Made by a program: the position numbers and the translations under genes. Positions 42,399 to 52,357 of a DNA stretch of 64,000 nucleotides are shown here, piece after piece (positions within the stretch are counted from its first letter, which is position 1; every line of letters begins with the position of its first letter). The stretch spans positions 5,828,001-5,892,000 of the forward strand of contig NZ_CP023689.1 in assembly GCF_008704715.1 (NCBI RefSeq), written 5' to 3'. Below the pieces are notes generated by a model. The model was not told the DNA's origin. It searched no databases and was given only the letters and a program-made list of their open reading frames with translations. Origin of the DNA: Streptomyces chartreusis (GTDB lineage Bacteria; Actinomycetota; Actinomycetes; Streptomycetales; Streptomycetaceae).

Positions 42399-43619
42399 TC
42401 AGCTCAGGCGCTCGATGACCATCGCCATGCCCTGGCCGCCGCCGACGCACATCGTCTCCAGACCGAACTGCTTGTCGTGGAACTGGAGGGAGTTGATGAG
42501 CGTGCCGGTGATGCGGGCGCCGGTCATGCCGAAGGGGTGGCCGACGGCGATGGCGCCGCCGTTGACGTTCAGCTTGTCCAGGTCGATGCCCAGGTCGCGG
42601 TAGGAGGGGATCACCTGGGCGGCGAACGCCTCGTTGATCTCGACCAGGTCGATGTCGTCGATGGTCAGGCCGGCGCGGCGCAGCGCCTGGTTGCTCGCCT
42701 CGACCGGGCCGAGACCCATGATCTCGGGGGACAGGCCGGAGACGCCGGTGGAGACGATGCGGGCGAGCGGGGTGAGGCCGAGCTCGCGGGCCTTGGTGTC
42801 GGACATGATCACGACCGCGGCGGCGCCGTCGTTGAGGGGGCAGCAGTTGGCGGCGGTGACGAGACCGTCGGGGCGGAAGACCGGCTTCAGGCCCTGGACG
42901 CCCTCCATGGTGACGCCGGCGCGCGGGCCGTCGTCCTTGGCGACGACGGTGCCGTCGGGGAGGGTCACCGGGGTGATCTCGCGCTCCCAGAAGCCGTTCT
43001 TGATGGCTTCCTCGGCGAGGTTCTGCGAGCGGACGCCGAACTCGTCCATGTCCTGACGGGTGACGCCCTTGGACCGGGCCAGGTTCTCGGCGGTCTGGCC
43101 CATCGCGATGTAGGCGTCCGGCACGAGGCCGTCCTCGCGCGGGTCGTGCCAGGTGGTGCCCTCCTGCTGGGCGACCTCGGCGGTGCGGGCCTCGGCCTCG
43201 GCGAAGAACGGGTTGTGGGTGTCCGGGAGGCTGTCGGAGTTGCCCTTGGCGAAGCTGGAGACCATCTCGACGCCCGCCGAGATGAAGACGTCGCCCTCGC
43301 CGGCCTTGATGGCGTGCAGGGCCATGCGGGAGGTCTGCAGCGACGAGGAGCAGTAGCGCGTGACGGTGCAGCCAGGGAGGTGGTCCATGCCCATCTGCAC
43401 GGCGACGATACGGCCGAGGTTGTTGCCCTGCTCGCCACCGGGGAGACCGCAGCCGAGGTGCAGGTCGTCGATGTCGCGCGGGTCCAACTCGGGGACCTTG
43501 GCGAGCGCGGCCTGGATGATCGTGGCGGTGAGGTCGTCCGGGCGCAGGTCCTTCAGGGAGCCCTTGAAGGCGCGGCCGATGGGGGAGCGGGCGGTCGAGA
43601 CGATCACGGCTTCGGGCAT
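42399..43619 (-). CDS. Acetyl-CoA C-acyltransferase (thiolase)
   Basis: A 406-residue thiolase. The nucleophile Cys90 lies in TVTRYCSSSLQTSRMALHAI, the catalytic His in GGAIAVGHPFGMTGAR and the second Cys in CVGGGQGMAMVIE. NEAFAAQVIPSYRDLGID is also typical. It cleaves or forms beta-ketoacyl-CoA, so it may act in fatty-acid breakdown or acetoacetyl-CoA synthesis. The start is ATG 43619, with GGAG 5 nt upstream. An AAGCGCTT palindrome at 43728-43735 lies in the upstream region and may bind a fatty-acid regulator. Confidence 0.92.
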   Translation of the reverse strand: MPEAVIVSTARSPIGRAFKGSLKDLRPDDLTATIIQAALAKVPELDPRDIDDLHLGCGLPGGEQGNNLGRIVAVQMGMDHLPGCTVTRYCSSSLQTSRMALHAIKAGEGDVFISAGVEMVSSFAKGNSDSLPDTHNPFFAEAEARTAEVAQQEGTTWHDPREDGLVPDAYIAMGQTAENLARSKGVTRQDMDEFGVRSQNLAEEAIKNGFWEREITPVTLPDGTVVAKDDGPRAGVTMEGVQGLKPVFRPDGLVTAANCCPLNDGAAAVVIMSDTKARELGLTPLARIVSTGVSGLSPEIMGLGPVEASNQALRRAGLTIDDIDLVEINEAFAAQVIPSYRDLGIDLDKLNVNGGAIAVGHPFGMTGARITGTLINSLQFHDKQFGLETMCVGGGQGMAMVIERLS

Positions 43620-43757
43620 CACGGCTCCATGGGCATACCGGGGGGTCGGGCAGGACTGTGAGGGAAGTTACCCGCACGTATGGACAAGGTCACGGGCATG
43701 GCGGTGTGACCCTTGCCGCAATTTAATAAGCGCTTGCTTTCCTCGCTGGGCCGCGCG

Positions 43758-44783
43758 CTACGACGACGGTGTCACCGGGGCCCGGTCCGGCTCCGGGACG
43801 CGCCGACGGCGGCGGCGCTTGAGCAGGGCCCAGGGGCCCTTGGGGCCCGTCTGCATGGCGGCCGTGACCTCCGTGCCAGCCTCCGAGGCCGCCTCGGCCG
43901 CTGCCCGGGCCACCGGCAGGAAGCCCTCGCGGCGGGTGACGTCGGGGCGCTCCTCCTCCGCCGGCCACAGGCCCAGCGTGGCGCAGACCGTCGGCAGCAC
44001 CGCCATCGCCGCGGTGGCGTAGCCCTCCGCCGAGGGGTGGTAGTTGTCCGGGCCGAAGAGCTCGCGCGGGTTCGCCTCGAACTCCGGGCCGAGCAGATCG
44101 CCCAGCGACACCGTACGGCCGCCCTGCTCGACGGCGCCGATCGTCTGGGCCGCCGCCAGCTGACGGGAGGCGCGCCGGGCCAGCCAGCGCAAGGGCTGCT
44201 GCACCGGCTCGATGGTGCCCAGGTCGGGACAGGTGCCGACCACCACCTCCGCACCGGCCGTGCGCAGCCGCCGTACCGCCGAGGAGAGGTGGCGCACCGA
44301 GCGCGTCGCGGGCATCCGGTTGGTGACGTCGTTCGCGCCGATCATGATCACGCAGACGTCCGGGGTCAGGGCCGGGTCGGCCAGGATCAGGGCCACCTGC
44401 CGGTCCAGGTCGTCCGAGCGGGCGCCCGGCAGGGCCACATTGCGCAGGACCACCGGGCGCTCCGCCACCGCCGCCAGCCCCGACGCCAGCAGCGCGCCCG
44501 GGGTCTGGCCCGCGCGGTGCACGCCCTGGCCCGCCGCCGTCGAGTCACCCAGCATCGTCAGCCGCAGCGGCTGTTCCCCGGGGGTCGCGTAGAGGTGGCC
44601 GTAGCGGCCGTCGGCGTTCGGCACGTGGTTGCTCGTGCCGTTGCCCACGTGACGCCGGGCCATCCGCACCTCGGCGAGCAGCAGGCCCACGGCCGCCGCG
44701 CCGGCCAGACCGATGCCGCCTCCGCCGTACGCGGCGCCCGCCGCGATCCGCCGGGCCACCCTCGCCCTAGACATGCTCGTCAT
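43758..44783 (-). CDS. SGNH/GDSL hydrolase with N-terminal membrane segment
   Basis: A 341-residue SGNH-hydrolase. The blocks are LTMLGDSTAAGQGVH (Ser nucleophile), a Gly in LPGARSDDL, IMIGANDVTN (Asn) and FGPDNYHPSAEGYA (Asp-x-x-His). An N-terminal hydrophobic segment (GGGGIGLAGAAAVGLLLAEV) indicates a signal anchor, so it probably works outside the membrane on acyl esters. The C-terminal tail is basic (KRRRRRRVPEPDR). The start is uncertain: ATG 44783 has GGAGG 12 nt upstream, and ATG 44774 and 44804 are in frame. It is divergent from the cystathionine beta-synthase gene. Confidence 0.87.
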   Translation of the reverse strand: MTSMSRARVARRIAAGAAYGGGGIGLAGAAAVGLLLAEVRMARRHVGNGTSNHVPNADGRYGHLYATPGEQPLRLTMLGDSTAAGQGVHRAGQTPGALLASGLAAVAERPVVLRNVALPGARSDDLDRQVALILADPALTPDVCVIMIGANDVTNRMPATRSVRHLSSAVRRLRTAGAEVVVGTCPDLGTIEPVQQPLRWLARRASRQLAAAQTIGAVEQGGRTVSLGDLLGPEFEANPRELFGPDNYHPSAEGYATAAMAVLPTVCATLGLWPAEEERPDVTRREGFLPVARAAAEAASEAGTEVTAAMQTGPKGPWALLKRRRRRRVPEPDRAPVTPSS

Positions 44784-44949
44784 GCGTCGCCGCCACCTCC
44801 TCATAGCCGTACATCAACTGCTTGCCCCGCACGGACCGTCGCCCAATCCCAACCGCGAGTGAACGACCTTCACCGGACCCGCGCCGGCCGCAGGGCCTAG
44901 GCTGGCGTAACCACTACGACCACCCTTTTTGCAGCATCCGGAGACAACG

Positions 44950-46338
<1,389 letters not shown>

Positions 46339-46680
46339 CGGCGAACCTGCGGTGAACGGGCCGTGTCCGCGGCGAACTTGCGGTGACCGGGGCCGCTCGG
46401 GCCGTCGCGGAACTGGTACGAGCGCGACACGTTCACGCAGCACCCGCTTAACACGGGTCCGGCACATTAGTGGGTGTCGGCAGGGCGGGAGCGGCTCCCC
46501 GCCCGAGCCGGCGCCGAACGTCCAAGGACCTCCGGAGCGGCTCCCGGACCTCCATGGACGCCACGGACGCGCAAGCCCGGCCCTGACCCGGCCCGCGTCC
46601 TTCGCGGGGACCGCCGTCGTCCCGCCCCCCGGCAACGGGGGTGCGGCGGTCCCCGCGCACACCCCTTCCGGCGAGGGGAA
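46339..46680. other. Intergenic region with direct repeat and large hairpin
   Basis: No gene is visible in these 342 bases. An imperfect 23-bp direct repeat beginning GCGGCGAAC occurs at 46338-46360 and 46369-46391 with two mismatches. GGGCGGG/CCCGCCC (46483-46504) forms a small hairpin. A long hairpin at 46603-46657 lies near the end. Confidence 0.55.
46603..46657. terminator. Large hairpin between cystathionine beta-synthase and the XRE gene
   Basis: CGCGGGGACCGCC and its perfect 13-bp complement enclose a second inner stem (CCCCC/GGGGG). It lies 24 nt beyond the end of the XRE gene and probably acts as a bidirectional terminator. Confidence 0.75.
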
Positions 46681-47508
46681 CTACACCCCTGCGGTGGCCC
46701 AACTCCCCAGCAGCGCAAGCCTCTCGGCCGTGTCCGAGCCTCGCTGCGGTGTGTACACCACCACCGTCTGCTCCGGTTCCGTCGGGACGGTCAGTGTCTC
46801 GAAGTCGAGGGACAACAGGCCCGCGAGCGGATGGTCGATGCTCTTGCTGCCGGCCAGGCAGGCCTGGACCTCGTGGTCCGCCCACATGCGGCGGAAGTCC
46901 TCGCTCCTGCCGCACAGTTCGCCGACGAGGGTGTTCAGTTCGGGGTCGTCGGGGCGGCGGCCGGCGTTCAGTCGCAGATGCGCGACCGCCTGGGCCGCGA
47001 TGCCCGGCCAGTCTGGGTAGAGGTCGTGGGCGGCCGGGTCGAGGAAGACGTGCCGGGGGATGTTGCGGTCCTCAGGGGCGGTGTCGCCGTAGCCGTTCAC
47101 CGTGCCGGCGAGGGAGTTCCACGCGAGGACGTCCATACGCGGGCCCATCACGAAGGCCGGTGTGCGCTCCATGCTGTCCAGCAGCGCCTGGATGCCGGGG
47201 CGGACCCGTGTCGCCTCCGGCCGGCGTGGGCCGCGGCGGCGGGGCCGGGCCACCGTGTACAGATAGGCGTGCTCCGTCTCGTCCAGCCGCAGAACCCGCG
47301 CGATGGCGTCCAGAACGGCATCCGAGACGCTCGGCCCCCGGCCCTGTTCCAGACGGACGTAGTAGTCGACGCTCACCCCCGCCAGCTGCGCCACCTCCTC
47401 GCGGCGCAGTCCCGGAACGCGGCGCCGCCCGTACGACGGCAGCCCCAGCTCCTCCGGGCTGATCCGGCCACGGCGCGAGCGCAGGAAGTCTCCCAGGTTC
47501 CCGTCCAT
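46681..47508 (-). CDS. XRE-family regulator with MmyB-like ligand domain
   Basis: A 275-residue regulator. The N-terminal HTH spans about residues 5-75 (LGDFLRSRRGRISPEELGLP, RVPGLRREEVAQLAGVSVDY, YYVRLEQGRGPSVS). The C-terminal MmyB_LBD-type domain (MDVLAWNSLAGTVNGYGD, LYPDWPGIAAQAVAHLRLNA) resembles a PAS-like fold that may bind fatty acids. Such genes are usually divergent from a short-chain dehydrogenase they control, as here (47645). ATG 47508 is leaderless-like, with TAGGCT 7 nt upstream. CCTGGTACTGCCAG at 47542-47555 is a candidate operator. Confidence 0.92.
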   Translation of the reverse strand: MDGNLGDFLRSRRGRISPEELGLPSYGRRRVPGLRREEVAQLAGVSVDYYVRLEQGRGPSVSDAVLDAIARVLRLDETEHAYLYTVARPRRRGPRRPEATRVRPGIQALLDSMERTPAFVMGPRMDVLAWNSLAGTVNGYGDTAPEDRNIPRHVFLDPAAHDLYPDWPGIAAQAVAHLRLNAGRRPDDPELNTLVGELCGRSEDFRRMWADHEVQACLAGSKSIDHPLAGLLSLDFETLTVPTEPEQTVVVYTPQRGSDTAERLALLGSWATAGV

Positions 47509-47644
47509 GGGTTCGAGCCTAGACCGGCGGCGGGTCGTGAGCCTGGTACTGCCAGACACAGGAACAACGCATCCCTGGGTAGGGCGGGCGGGGCGGCCGA
47601 GGGTGGTGGCGACAGACGCACCACGGAAGTCACGGAGGACTCCC

Positions 47645-48406
47645 ATGTCGTACGAGAACCTGACCGGCCGTACCGCCGTCGTGACCGGAGCGGCGAGCGG
47701 GATCGGCGAGGCCGTCGCCGTGCTGCTCGCGGAGCGGGGCGCACGGGTGGCGCTGCTGGCCCGGCGCGAGCAGCGGCTGGGCGAGGTCGCCGCGAAGATC
47801 ACCGCGGGCGGCGGCAGCGCGCTGGCCGTCGTCGCGGACGTCACCGACGACGCGTCCGTGGCCGCCGCCGTGGCACGGATCCACGAGGCGTACGGGCCTG
47901 TCGACCTCGTCGTCAACAACGCCGGCGTCATGCTGGGCAACCCCGTGGAGGCGGGGCGGCTCGACGAGTGGCAGCGGATGATCGACACCAATGTGACCGG
48001 GGTGCTGCGCGTCATCCGGGCGTTCACCGGCGATCTGGTGGCGGCGGCCGGCGAGGGCCGCACGGCCGACCTGGTCGACATCTCGTCCGTCGGCGCGCAT
48101 CTCGCGTTCCCCAACTACGCGGTGTACGGGGCGACGAAGGCCGCCGTCACGCATCTCTCCCAGTGCCTGCGCACCGAGTTCGGGCCGCGTGACGTGCGGG
48201 TGACCAATGTGGAGCCGGGGTTCGTGGAGAGCGAGCTGCGGCTGCACACCGACAACGCCGAGGTGTCGGGGCAGGTCGACGGCATGCTCGAAGCCGTGGG
48301 CACGCTGGCCGCCGAGGAACTCGCCGATGTGGTGGCGTACGCGGTGAGCCGGCCGCGGCATGTGAACCTGCGGCAGATCATGGCGATGCCCACCCGCCAG
48401 GCGTGA
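47645..48406 (+). CDS. Short-chain dehydrogenase/reductase
   Basis: A 253-residue classical SDR. The cofactor loop is TGAASGIG, NNAG is present (VVNNAGVM) and the catalytic residues are Ser in VDISSVGAH and Tyr/Lys in YAVYGATKA. Arg residues after beta-2 (LLARREQR) favour NADP(H). The substrate is unknown. GGAGG lies 6 nt before the ATG. It is divergent from the MmyB-type regulator, which is likely to repress it. Its stop codon is part of a short hairpin with the stop of the convergent gene. Confidence 0.92.
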   Translation: MSYENLTGRTAVVTGAASGIGEAVAVLLAERGARVALLARREQRLGEVAAKITAGGGSALAVVADVTDDASVAAAVARIHEAYGPVDLVVNNAGVMLGNPVEAGRLDEWQRMIDTNVTGVLRVIRAFTGDLVAAAGEGRTADLVDISSVGAHLAFPNYAVYGATKAAVTHLSQCLRTEFGPRDVRVTNVEPGFVESELRLHTDNAEVSGQVDGMLEAVGTLAAEELADVVAYAVSRPRHVNLRQIMAMPTRQA

Positions 48407-48431
48407 GCCCGCCGGTCCGCCGCCGGGCTCA
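48404..48431. terminator. Short convergent terminator formed by both stop codons
   Basis: TGAGCCCG (48404-48411) and its complement CGGGCTCA (48424-48431) pair. Each arm contains the stop codon of one of the two convergent genes. Confidence 0.55.
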
Positions 48432-48866
48432 GTCCTCCCAGCGGTCCTCGTCCTTGGCCCTGTGGCGCCAGCCCCGGAACAGACCGGGGTTGGTGCGGGC
48501 CGCCTGGACGACGTTGACGCCGACGATGCCGACCCAGCTGACCAGCAGGCCGGGCAGATGGGCGGTGCCGGCGCCGATCGCGGACAGCGGGATCGCCAGG
48601 ACCAGCGAGACGATGCCGAAGCCGAAGCGCTCGCCGAAGGTGTCCGTGGACTTCGGCGACCGCGCGCCCCGCGCCGCGACCATCTGCTGCTCGGCCAGCT
48701 GGCGCCGCAGCCGGCGCTCGACGGCCCCGTCGATGCGCTGGTCGACCTTCTCCATGAACGAGTCGACCAGCGCGGACTCGTAGTCGTCGCCCAGTTCCCT
48801 GCGTGCCTGCAAGGTGGCGTTCAGTTCCTTCTTGAGCTCGGTGTCCCGCGCGTCCATTCCGGTCAT
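48429..48866 (-). CDS. Small membrane protein of unknown function
   Basis: A 145-residue protein: a charged helical N-terminus (MTGMDARDTELKKELNATLQ, VERRLRRQLAEQQMVAARG) followed by two TMs (FGIVSLVLAIPLSAIGAG and LLVSWVGIVGVNVVQAA) and a basic C-terminus. No family recognised. ATG 48866 has TACCTT 6 nt upstream, consistent with a leaderless start; an ATG three codons later is an alternative. Confidence 0.75.
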   Translation of the reverse strand: MTGMDARDTELKKELNATLQARRELGDDYESALVDSFMEKVDQRIDGAVERRLRRQLAEQQMVAARGARSPKSTDTFGERFGFGIVSLVLAIPLSAIGAGTAHLPGLLVSWVGIVGVNVVQAARTNPGLFRGWRHRAKDEDRWED

Positions 48867-48937
48867 ACCCCCAAGGTAGGCAGCGGGGGACACGACCGCA
48901 CTGGGGTTAGCCCCCCTGTTGGTCGGGGGGTGCGCCG

Positions 48938-49870
48938 TCACTTCACCAGGCCGTGTTCCTCGGCGTAGGCGTTCGCCACGTCCTCCGGGTCCTTCTTGTC
49001 CTTGTCGACCAGCCGGTTCAGCTCGGTGAGCTGCTCGGTGGTCAGGGTGTTGCCGAGTTCGGCGAGGGCCTTGCGGACCGTGGAGTCGGCCTTGCGGTCG
49101 GCGATGAGGGGGACGATGTGCTGGCCGGGGATGAGGTTCTTGGGGTCGCTCAGCACCACCCAGTCGTTGGCCTGGATGTCGGTGTCCGTGGTGAAGAGGT
49201 TCGCCACGTCCACGTCGCCCTTCTTCAGAGCGCCCTTGACCAGCGGCCCGGAGGAGTCCAGCGACTTGAACTCCTTGAACTCCACGCCGTAGACGTCCTT
49301 CAGGCCGACCGCGCCGACCTCCCGCTTCTTCACCTCGGGCGCCGCGCCGATGACCAGCCTGCCGTTCTGCTTCTTCAGGTCGGCGAGGGAGGTCAGGCCG
49401 TACTTCTCGGCCGTCTCACGGGTGACGACGAAGGCGTCCGAGTCCTCGGCCATGCCGTACGGCAGCACCTGGAGGCCGCTGGGGAGGGCGACGGTGAGGG
49501 CGTTCTGCATCTCGCCCTCCTCGGTCGCCGTCGCCTTGGGGGCGACGTAGTGCAGCAGGGCGCCCTGGTACTCGGGGAGCAGGTCGATGTCGCCGCCCTT
49601 GAGGGCCGGGATGAGGATCTCTCGGGTGCCGAGGTTGGGGCGGACGCTGACCTTGACGCCGGCCGCCTCCAGGACGGCGGCGTACAGGTACCCGAGCACC
49701 TGGTTCTCGGTGAAGTTGGCGGTGCCGATGGTGATGCCGCCCTTGCTGGAGCCGCCGCCGGAGCCGGCGGAGCCCTGGCCGTCGAGGGAGGTGATGCCGC
49801 CGGAGCAGGCGGCGAGGGCGGGGACGGAGGCGGCTGCGAAGAGGCCGCCGAGGAGCGTGCGTCGGTTCAT
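48938..49870 (-). CDS. Quaternary-amine ABC transporter substrate-binding lipoprotein (OpuAC/OsmX family)
   Basis: A 310-residue lipoprotein (AAASVPALAAC lipobox, then a Gly/Ser linker) of the glycine-betaine/choline-binding family: TIGTANFTENQVLGYLYAAV, PNLGTREILIPALKGGDIDL, LLPEYQGALLHYV and VANLFTTDTDIQANDW. The family binds trimethylammonium compounds in an aromatic cage; EgtU proteins that bind ergothioneine belong to the same branch. It is the last gene of an operon with two permeases and an ATPase. Ligand specificity cannot be read directly; the divergent MIO-less lyase makes a histidine betaine an attractive candidate. Confidence 0.92.
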   Translation of the reverse strand: MNRRTLLGGLFAAASVPALAACSGGITSLDGQGSAGSGGGSSKGGITIGTANFTENQVLGYLYAAVLEAAGVKVSVRPNLGTREILIPALKGGDIDLLPEYQGALLHYVAPKATATEEGEMQNALTVALPSGLQVLPYGMAEDSDAFVVTRETAEKYGLTSLADLKKQNGRLVIGAAPEVKKREVGAVGLKDVYGVEFKEFKSLDSSGPLVKGALKKGDVDVANLFTTDTDIQANDWVVLSDPKNLIPGQHIVPLIADRKADSTVRKALAELGNTLTTEQLTELNRLVDKDKKDPEDVANAYAEEHGLVK

Positions 49871-49879
49871 CGAGAGTCC

Positions 49880-50542
49880 CTAGGCAGTGCGGTGGCGGAA
49901 GAGGAAGCGCTGGAGGCCCGAGAGGGCGAGGTCGAGGGCGACGGCGACCACGGCGACCAGCACCGCGCCGCCGAGCACCTGCACGAGGTCGCGCTGGGCG
50001 AGGCCGTCGAAGACGTAGCGGCCGAGGCCCCCGAAGGAGACGTACGCGGCGATGGTGGCCGTGGCCACGACCTGGATCAGCGCCAGGCGCAGGCCCGTCA
50101 TGATCAGCGGCAGGGCGAGCGGCAGTTCCACCTGGATCAGGACCTGGTGGCCGCGCATGCCCTGGCCGCGCGCCGCGTCCTTCACGTCCGGGTCGACGGC
50201 CGTCATCCCCGCGTAGGTGTTGGTGACGATCGCCGGGACCGCGAGGGCGACCAGCGCCACGTAGACCGGGAGCATGGACAGTCCGCCGGCCAGGAAGACC
50301 AGCACGACCAGGCCGACGGTCGGCAGGGCGCGGCCGAAGGACGCGAGGTTGATCGCGAGGAAGGCGCCCTTGCCGGTGTGGCCGATCAGGAGGCCGATGG
50401 GGAGGCCGATCGCCGCCGCGATGAGCGTGGCGAGCAGGGAGTACTGGAGGTGTTCGGCCAGGCGGTGCGCGATGCCGTCGGAGCCGGACCACTGCTCGCC
50501 GGCGACCAGCCACGCGCCGAGGTTCTTGAAGAGTTCGTACAT
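49880..50542 (-). CDS. ABC transporter permease (OpuAB/ProW type), second permease
   Basis: A 220-residue inner-membrane permease with about five TMs. The binding-protein-dependent transport motif is visible as DPDVKDAARGQGMRGHQVLI with QVELPLALPLIMTGLRLALI, including the EAA-type loop that docks on the ATPase. It starts 1 nt after the end of the first permease gene, and the SBP gene follows after 9 nt. It forms the membrane channel with the permease at 50544. Confidence 0.92.
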   Translation of the reverse strand: MYELFKNLGAWLVAGEQWSGSDGIAHRLAEHLQYSLLATLIAAAIGLPIGLLIGHTGKGAFLAINLASFGRALPTVGLVVLVFLAGGLSMLPVYVALVALAVPAIVTNTYAGMTAVDPDVKDAARGQGMRGHQVLIQVELPLALPLIMTGLRLALIQVVATATIAAYVSFGGLGRYVFDGLAQRDLVQVLGGAVLVAVVAVALDLALSGLQRFLFRHRTA

Positions 50543-50543
50543 G

Positions 50544-51185
50544 TCAGGCTCGCCGCCTCCGCCACGGGGTCAGGACGTACTGAAGGCCCACCAGCAGCGC
50601 GTCGGCGACCACCGCGAGGAGCAGGGTGAGGACCACTCCGACGATCACCGGGGTGGGGAAGTTGCGCTGGAAGCCGTCGGTGAAGAGCTGGCCGAGGCCG
50701 CCGTCGCCGATGTAGGTGGCGACCGAGACCAGGGAGATGGACATGACGGTCGCGATCCGGACGCCGGCCATGATCACGGGCAGCGCGAGCGGGAACTCGA
50801 CGGTCAGGAGCGTGCGCAGGGGGCGCGTGCCCATCGCCTTCGAGGCCTCCTTCACCTTGACCGGGACCGAGTCCAGGCCCTCGACGGTGTTCCGCAGCAG
50901 GACGACCAGGGTGTAGACCGTCAGGCCGATCACGGTGGTGGTGCGGGTCAGGCCCGACACCGGGAGCAGCAGCACGAAGATCGCGATCGAGGGGATCGTG
51001 AACAGGACGTTCGACAGGCCCAGCAGGAAGCCGCGCAGGGGGCGGATCCGGTGGGCGATCACCGCGAGGGGCAGCGAGATCAGGACGCCGAGGAAGACGG
51101 CGCCGAGCGCGGCCTGGAGGTGGGAGATCGTCAGGGTGGTGAGGTCGTCGGTGTGGTCGCCTATCCACGACCAGTCGACGGTCAT
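50544..51185 (-). CDS. ABC transporter permease (OpuAB/ProW type), first permease
   Basis: A 213-residue permease with five or six TMs. The EAA-type loop is VKEASKAMGTRPLRTLLTVE followed by FPLALPVIMAGVRIATVM, and VATYIGDGGLGQLFTDGFQ is typical of the betaine/choline importers. ATG 51185 overlaps the ATPase stop by 4 nt (ATGA), so expression is coupled. Together with the 49880 permease it makes a heterodimeric channel. Confidence 0.92.
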   Translation of the reverse strand: MTVDWSWIGDHTDDLTTLTISHLQAALGAVFLGVLISLPLAVIAHRIRPLRGFLLGLSNVLFTIPSIAIFVLLLPVSGLTRTTTVIGLTVYTLVVLLRNTVEGLDSVPVKVKEASKAMGTRPLRTLLTVEFPLALPVIMAGVRIATVMSISLVSVATYIGDGGLGQLFTDGFQRNFPTPVIVGVVLTLLLAVVADALLVGLQYVLTPWRRRRA

Positions 51186-52216
51186 GCCGACACCCTGGCT
51201 TCCGTGTGCGCCTGGCCCGCGTGCCGGTGGATGTCGTCGCGGGAGGAGACGCCGGTGAGCCGGCCGTCCGCGTCGATGCGGGCTATCAGGCCGTTGGGGG
51301 AGGCGATGGACTCGTTGAGGGCCGCCAGCAGCGAGTCGCCGTCCCTGAGCGGCCGTACGGGGATCTCGGTGTCCTTCGAGGCCCAGTGCAGGGGCTTGTC
51401 CGCCGCGTCGAGCACCAGGCTCCAGGTGCCGCCCTCCGGTGCCGGGCCCTGCGGGACGTCGGCGAGGGTGCGCAGCGACAGCAGCTTCAGGCCGCGCTCG
51501 GCGCCGAGGAAGTCGGCCACGAAGTCGTCGGCGGGGCGGGCGAGCAGCTCGGCGGGGGAGGCGCACTGGACCAGGTGGCCGCCGGTGCGGAAGATCGCGA
51601 TCTGGTCGCCGAGCCGGACGGCCTCGTCGACGTCGTGCGTGACGAAGACGATGGTCTTGCTCAACTCCTTCTGGAGCCGGAGCAGTTCGTCCTGGAGCTG
51701 GGTGCGCACCACGGGGTCGACCGCGCCGAACGGCTCGTCCATCAGCAGCACGGGCGGGTCGGCAGCGAGTGCGCGGGCGACGCCGACGCGCTGCTGCTGG
51801 CCGCCGGAGAGCTGGTGCGGGTAACGCTTGCCGGCGTCGGCCGCGAGGCCGACGGTCTCCAGCAGCTCCGCCGCCCGGGCGCGGGCCCTGCCGCGGCTCC
51901 AGCCGAGGAGCAGCGGCACGGTGGCGATGTTGTCGAGCACCGTGCGGTGCGGGAACAGGCCCGCCTGCTGGATGACGTACCCGATGGAGCGGCGCAGCTC
52001 GGCGGCGTCCTGCCGGGTGACGTCCTTGCCGCCGACCTGGATGGTGCCCGAGGTCGGCTCCACCATCCGGTTGATCATCCGCAGCGTGGTCGTCTTGCCG
52101 CAACCGGAGGATCCGACCAGGACGGTCACGCCGCCCTCCGGCATCTCCAGGGAGAGATCGTGGACTGCTGTCGTGCCGTTGGGGAAGCGCTTGTGGACCG
52201 CGTCGAACTGGATCAT
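51182..52216 (-). CDS. Quaternary-amine ABC transporter ATPase with C-terminal CBS-like region
   Basis: A 344-residue ATPase of the OpuAA/ProV family. Walker A is VGSSGCGKTTTL, Q-loop QQAGLFPHRTV, signature LSGGQQQRVGVARAL, Walker B VLLMDEPFGAVDP and H-loop VFVTHDVDEA. About 90 residues after the ATPase core (to GLIARIDADGRLTGVSSRDD) resemble a CBS-type regulatory domain that in relatives senses ionic strength or nucleotides. It is the first gene of the importer operon. AAGGGA lies 6 nt before the ATG. It is divergent from the MIO-less lyase across 141 bp. Confidence 0.92.
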   Translation of the reverse strand: MIQFDAVHKRFPNGTTAVHDLSLEMPEGGVTVLVGSSGCGKTTTLRMINRMVEPTSGTIQVGGKDVTRQDAAELRRSIGYVIQQAGLFPHRTVLDNIATVPLLLGWSRGRARARAAELLETVGLAADAGKRYPHQLSGGQQQRVGVARALAADPPVLLMDEPFGAVDPVVRTQLQDELLRLQKELSKTIVFVTHDVDEAVRLGDQIAIFRTGGHLVQCASPAELLARPADDFVADFLGAERGLKLLSLRTLADVPQGPAPEGGTWSLVLDAADKPLHWASKDTEIPVRPLRDGDSLLAALNESIASPNGLIARIDADGRLTGVSSRDDIHRHAGQAHTEARVSA

Positions 52217-52293
52217 GAGATGTCCCTTGCCCGGCTGTATAACGTCATGCAGAGTTCTTGGTAGCTGAATAGGTTGTCAACGGGTTGGTGTAA

Positions 52294-52309
52294 ATCCGGA
52301 GTAACGGAT
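52294..52309. promoter_or_regulatory. Inverted repeat in the importer-lyase divergent promoter
   Basis: ATCCG-GAGTAA-CGGAT is an imperfectly spaced 5-bp inverted repeat 49 nt before the lyase start. It is a candidate operator for the RpiR-type regulator encoded downstream of the lyase. Confidence 0.35.
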
Positions 52310-52357
52310 GACCGAAGAGCAAGACGGGATGTCCGGATTGAGGGGAGATTGGGCTTG

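Noticed and set aside
48931..48943. Possible frameshift between the SBP gene and 48429
   Set aside because: The SBP protein ends naturally with a family-typical C-terminus, and the next gene is an unrelated membrane protein.
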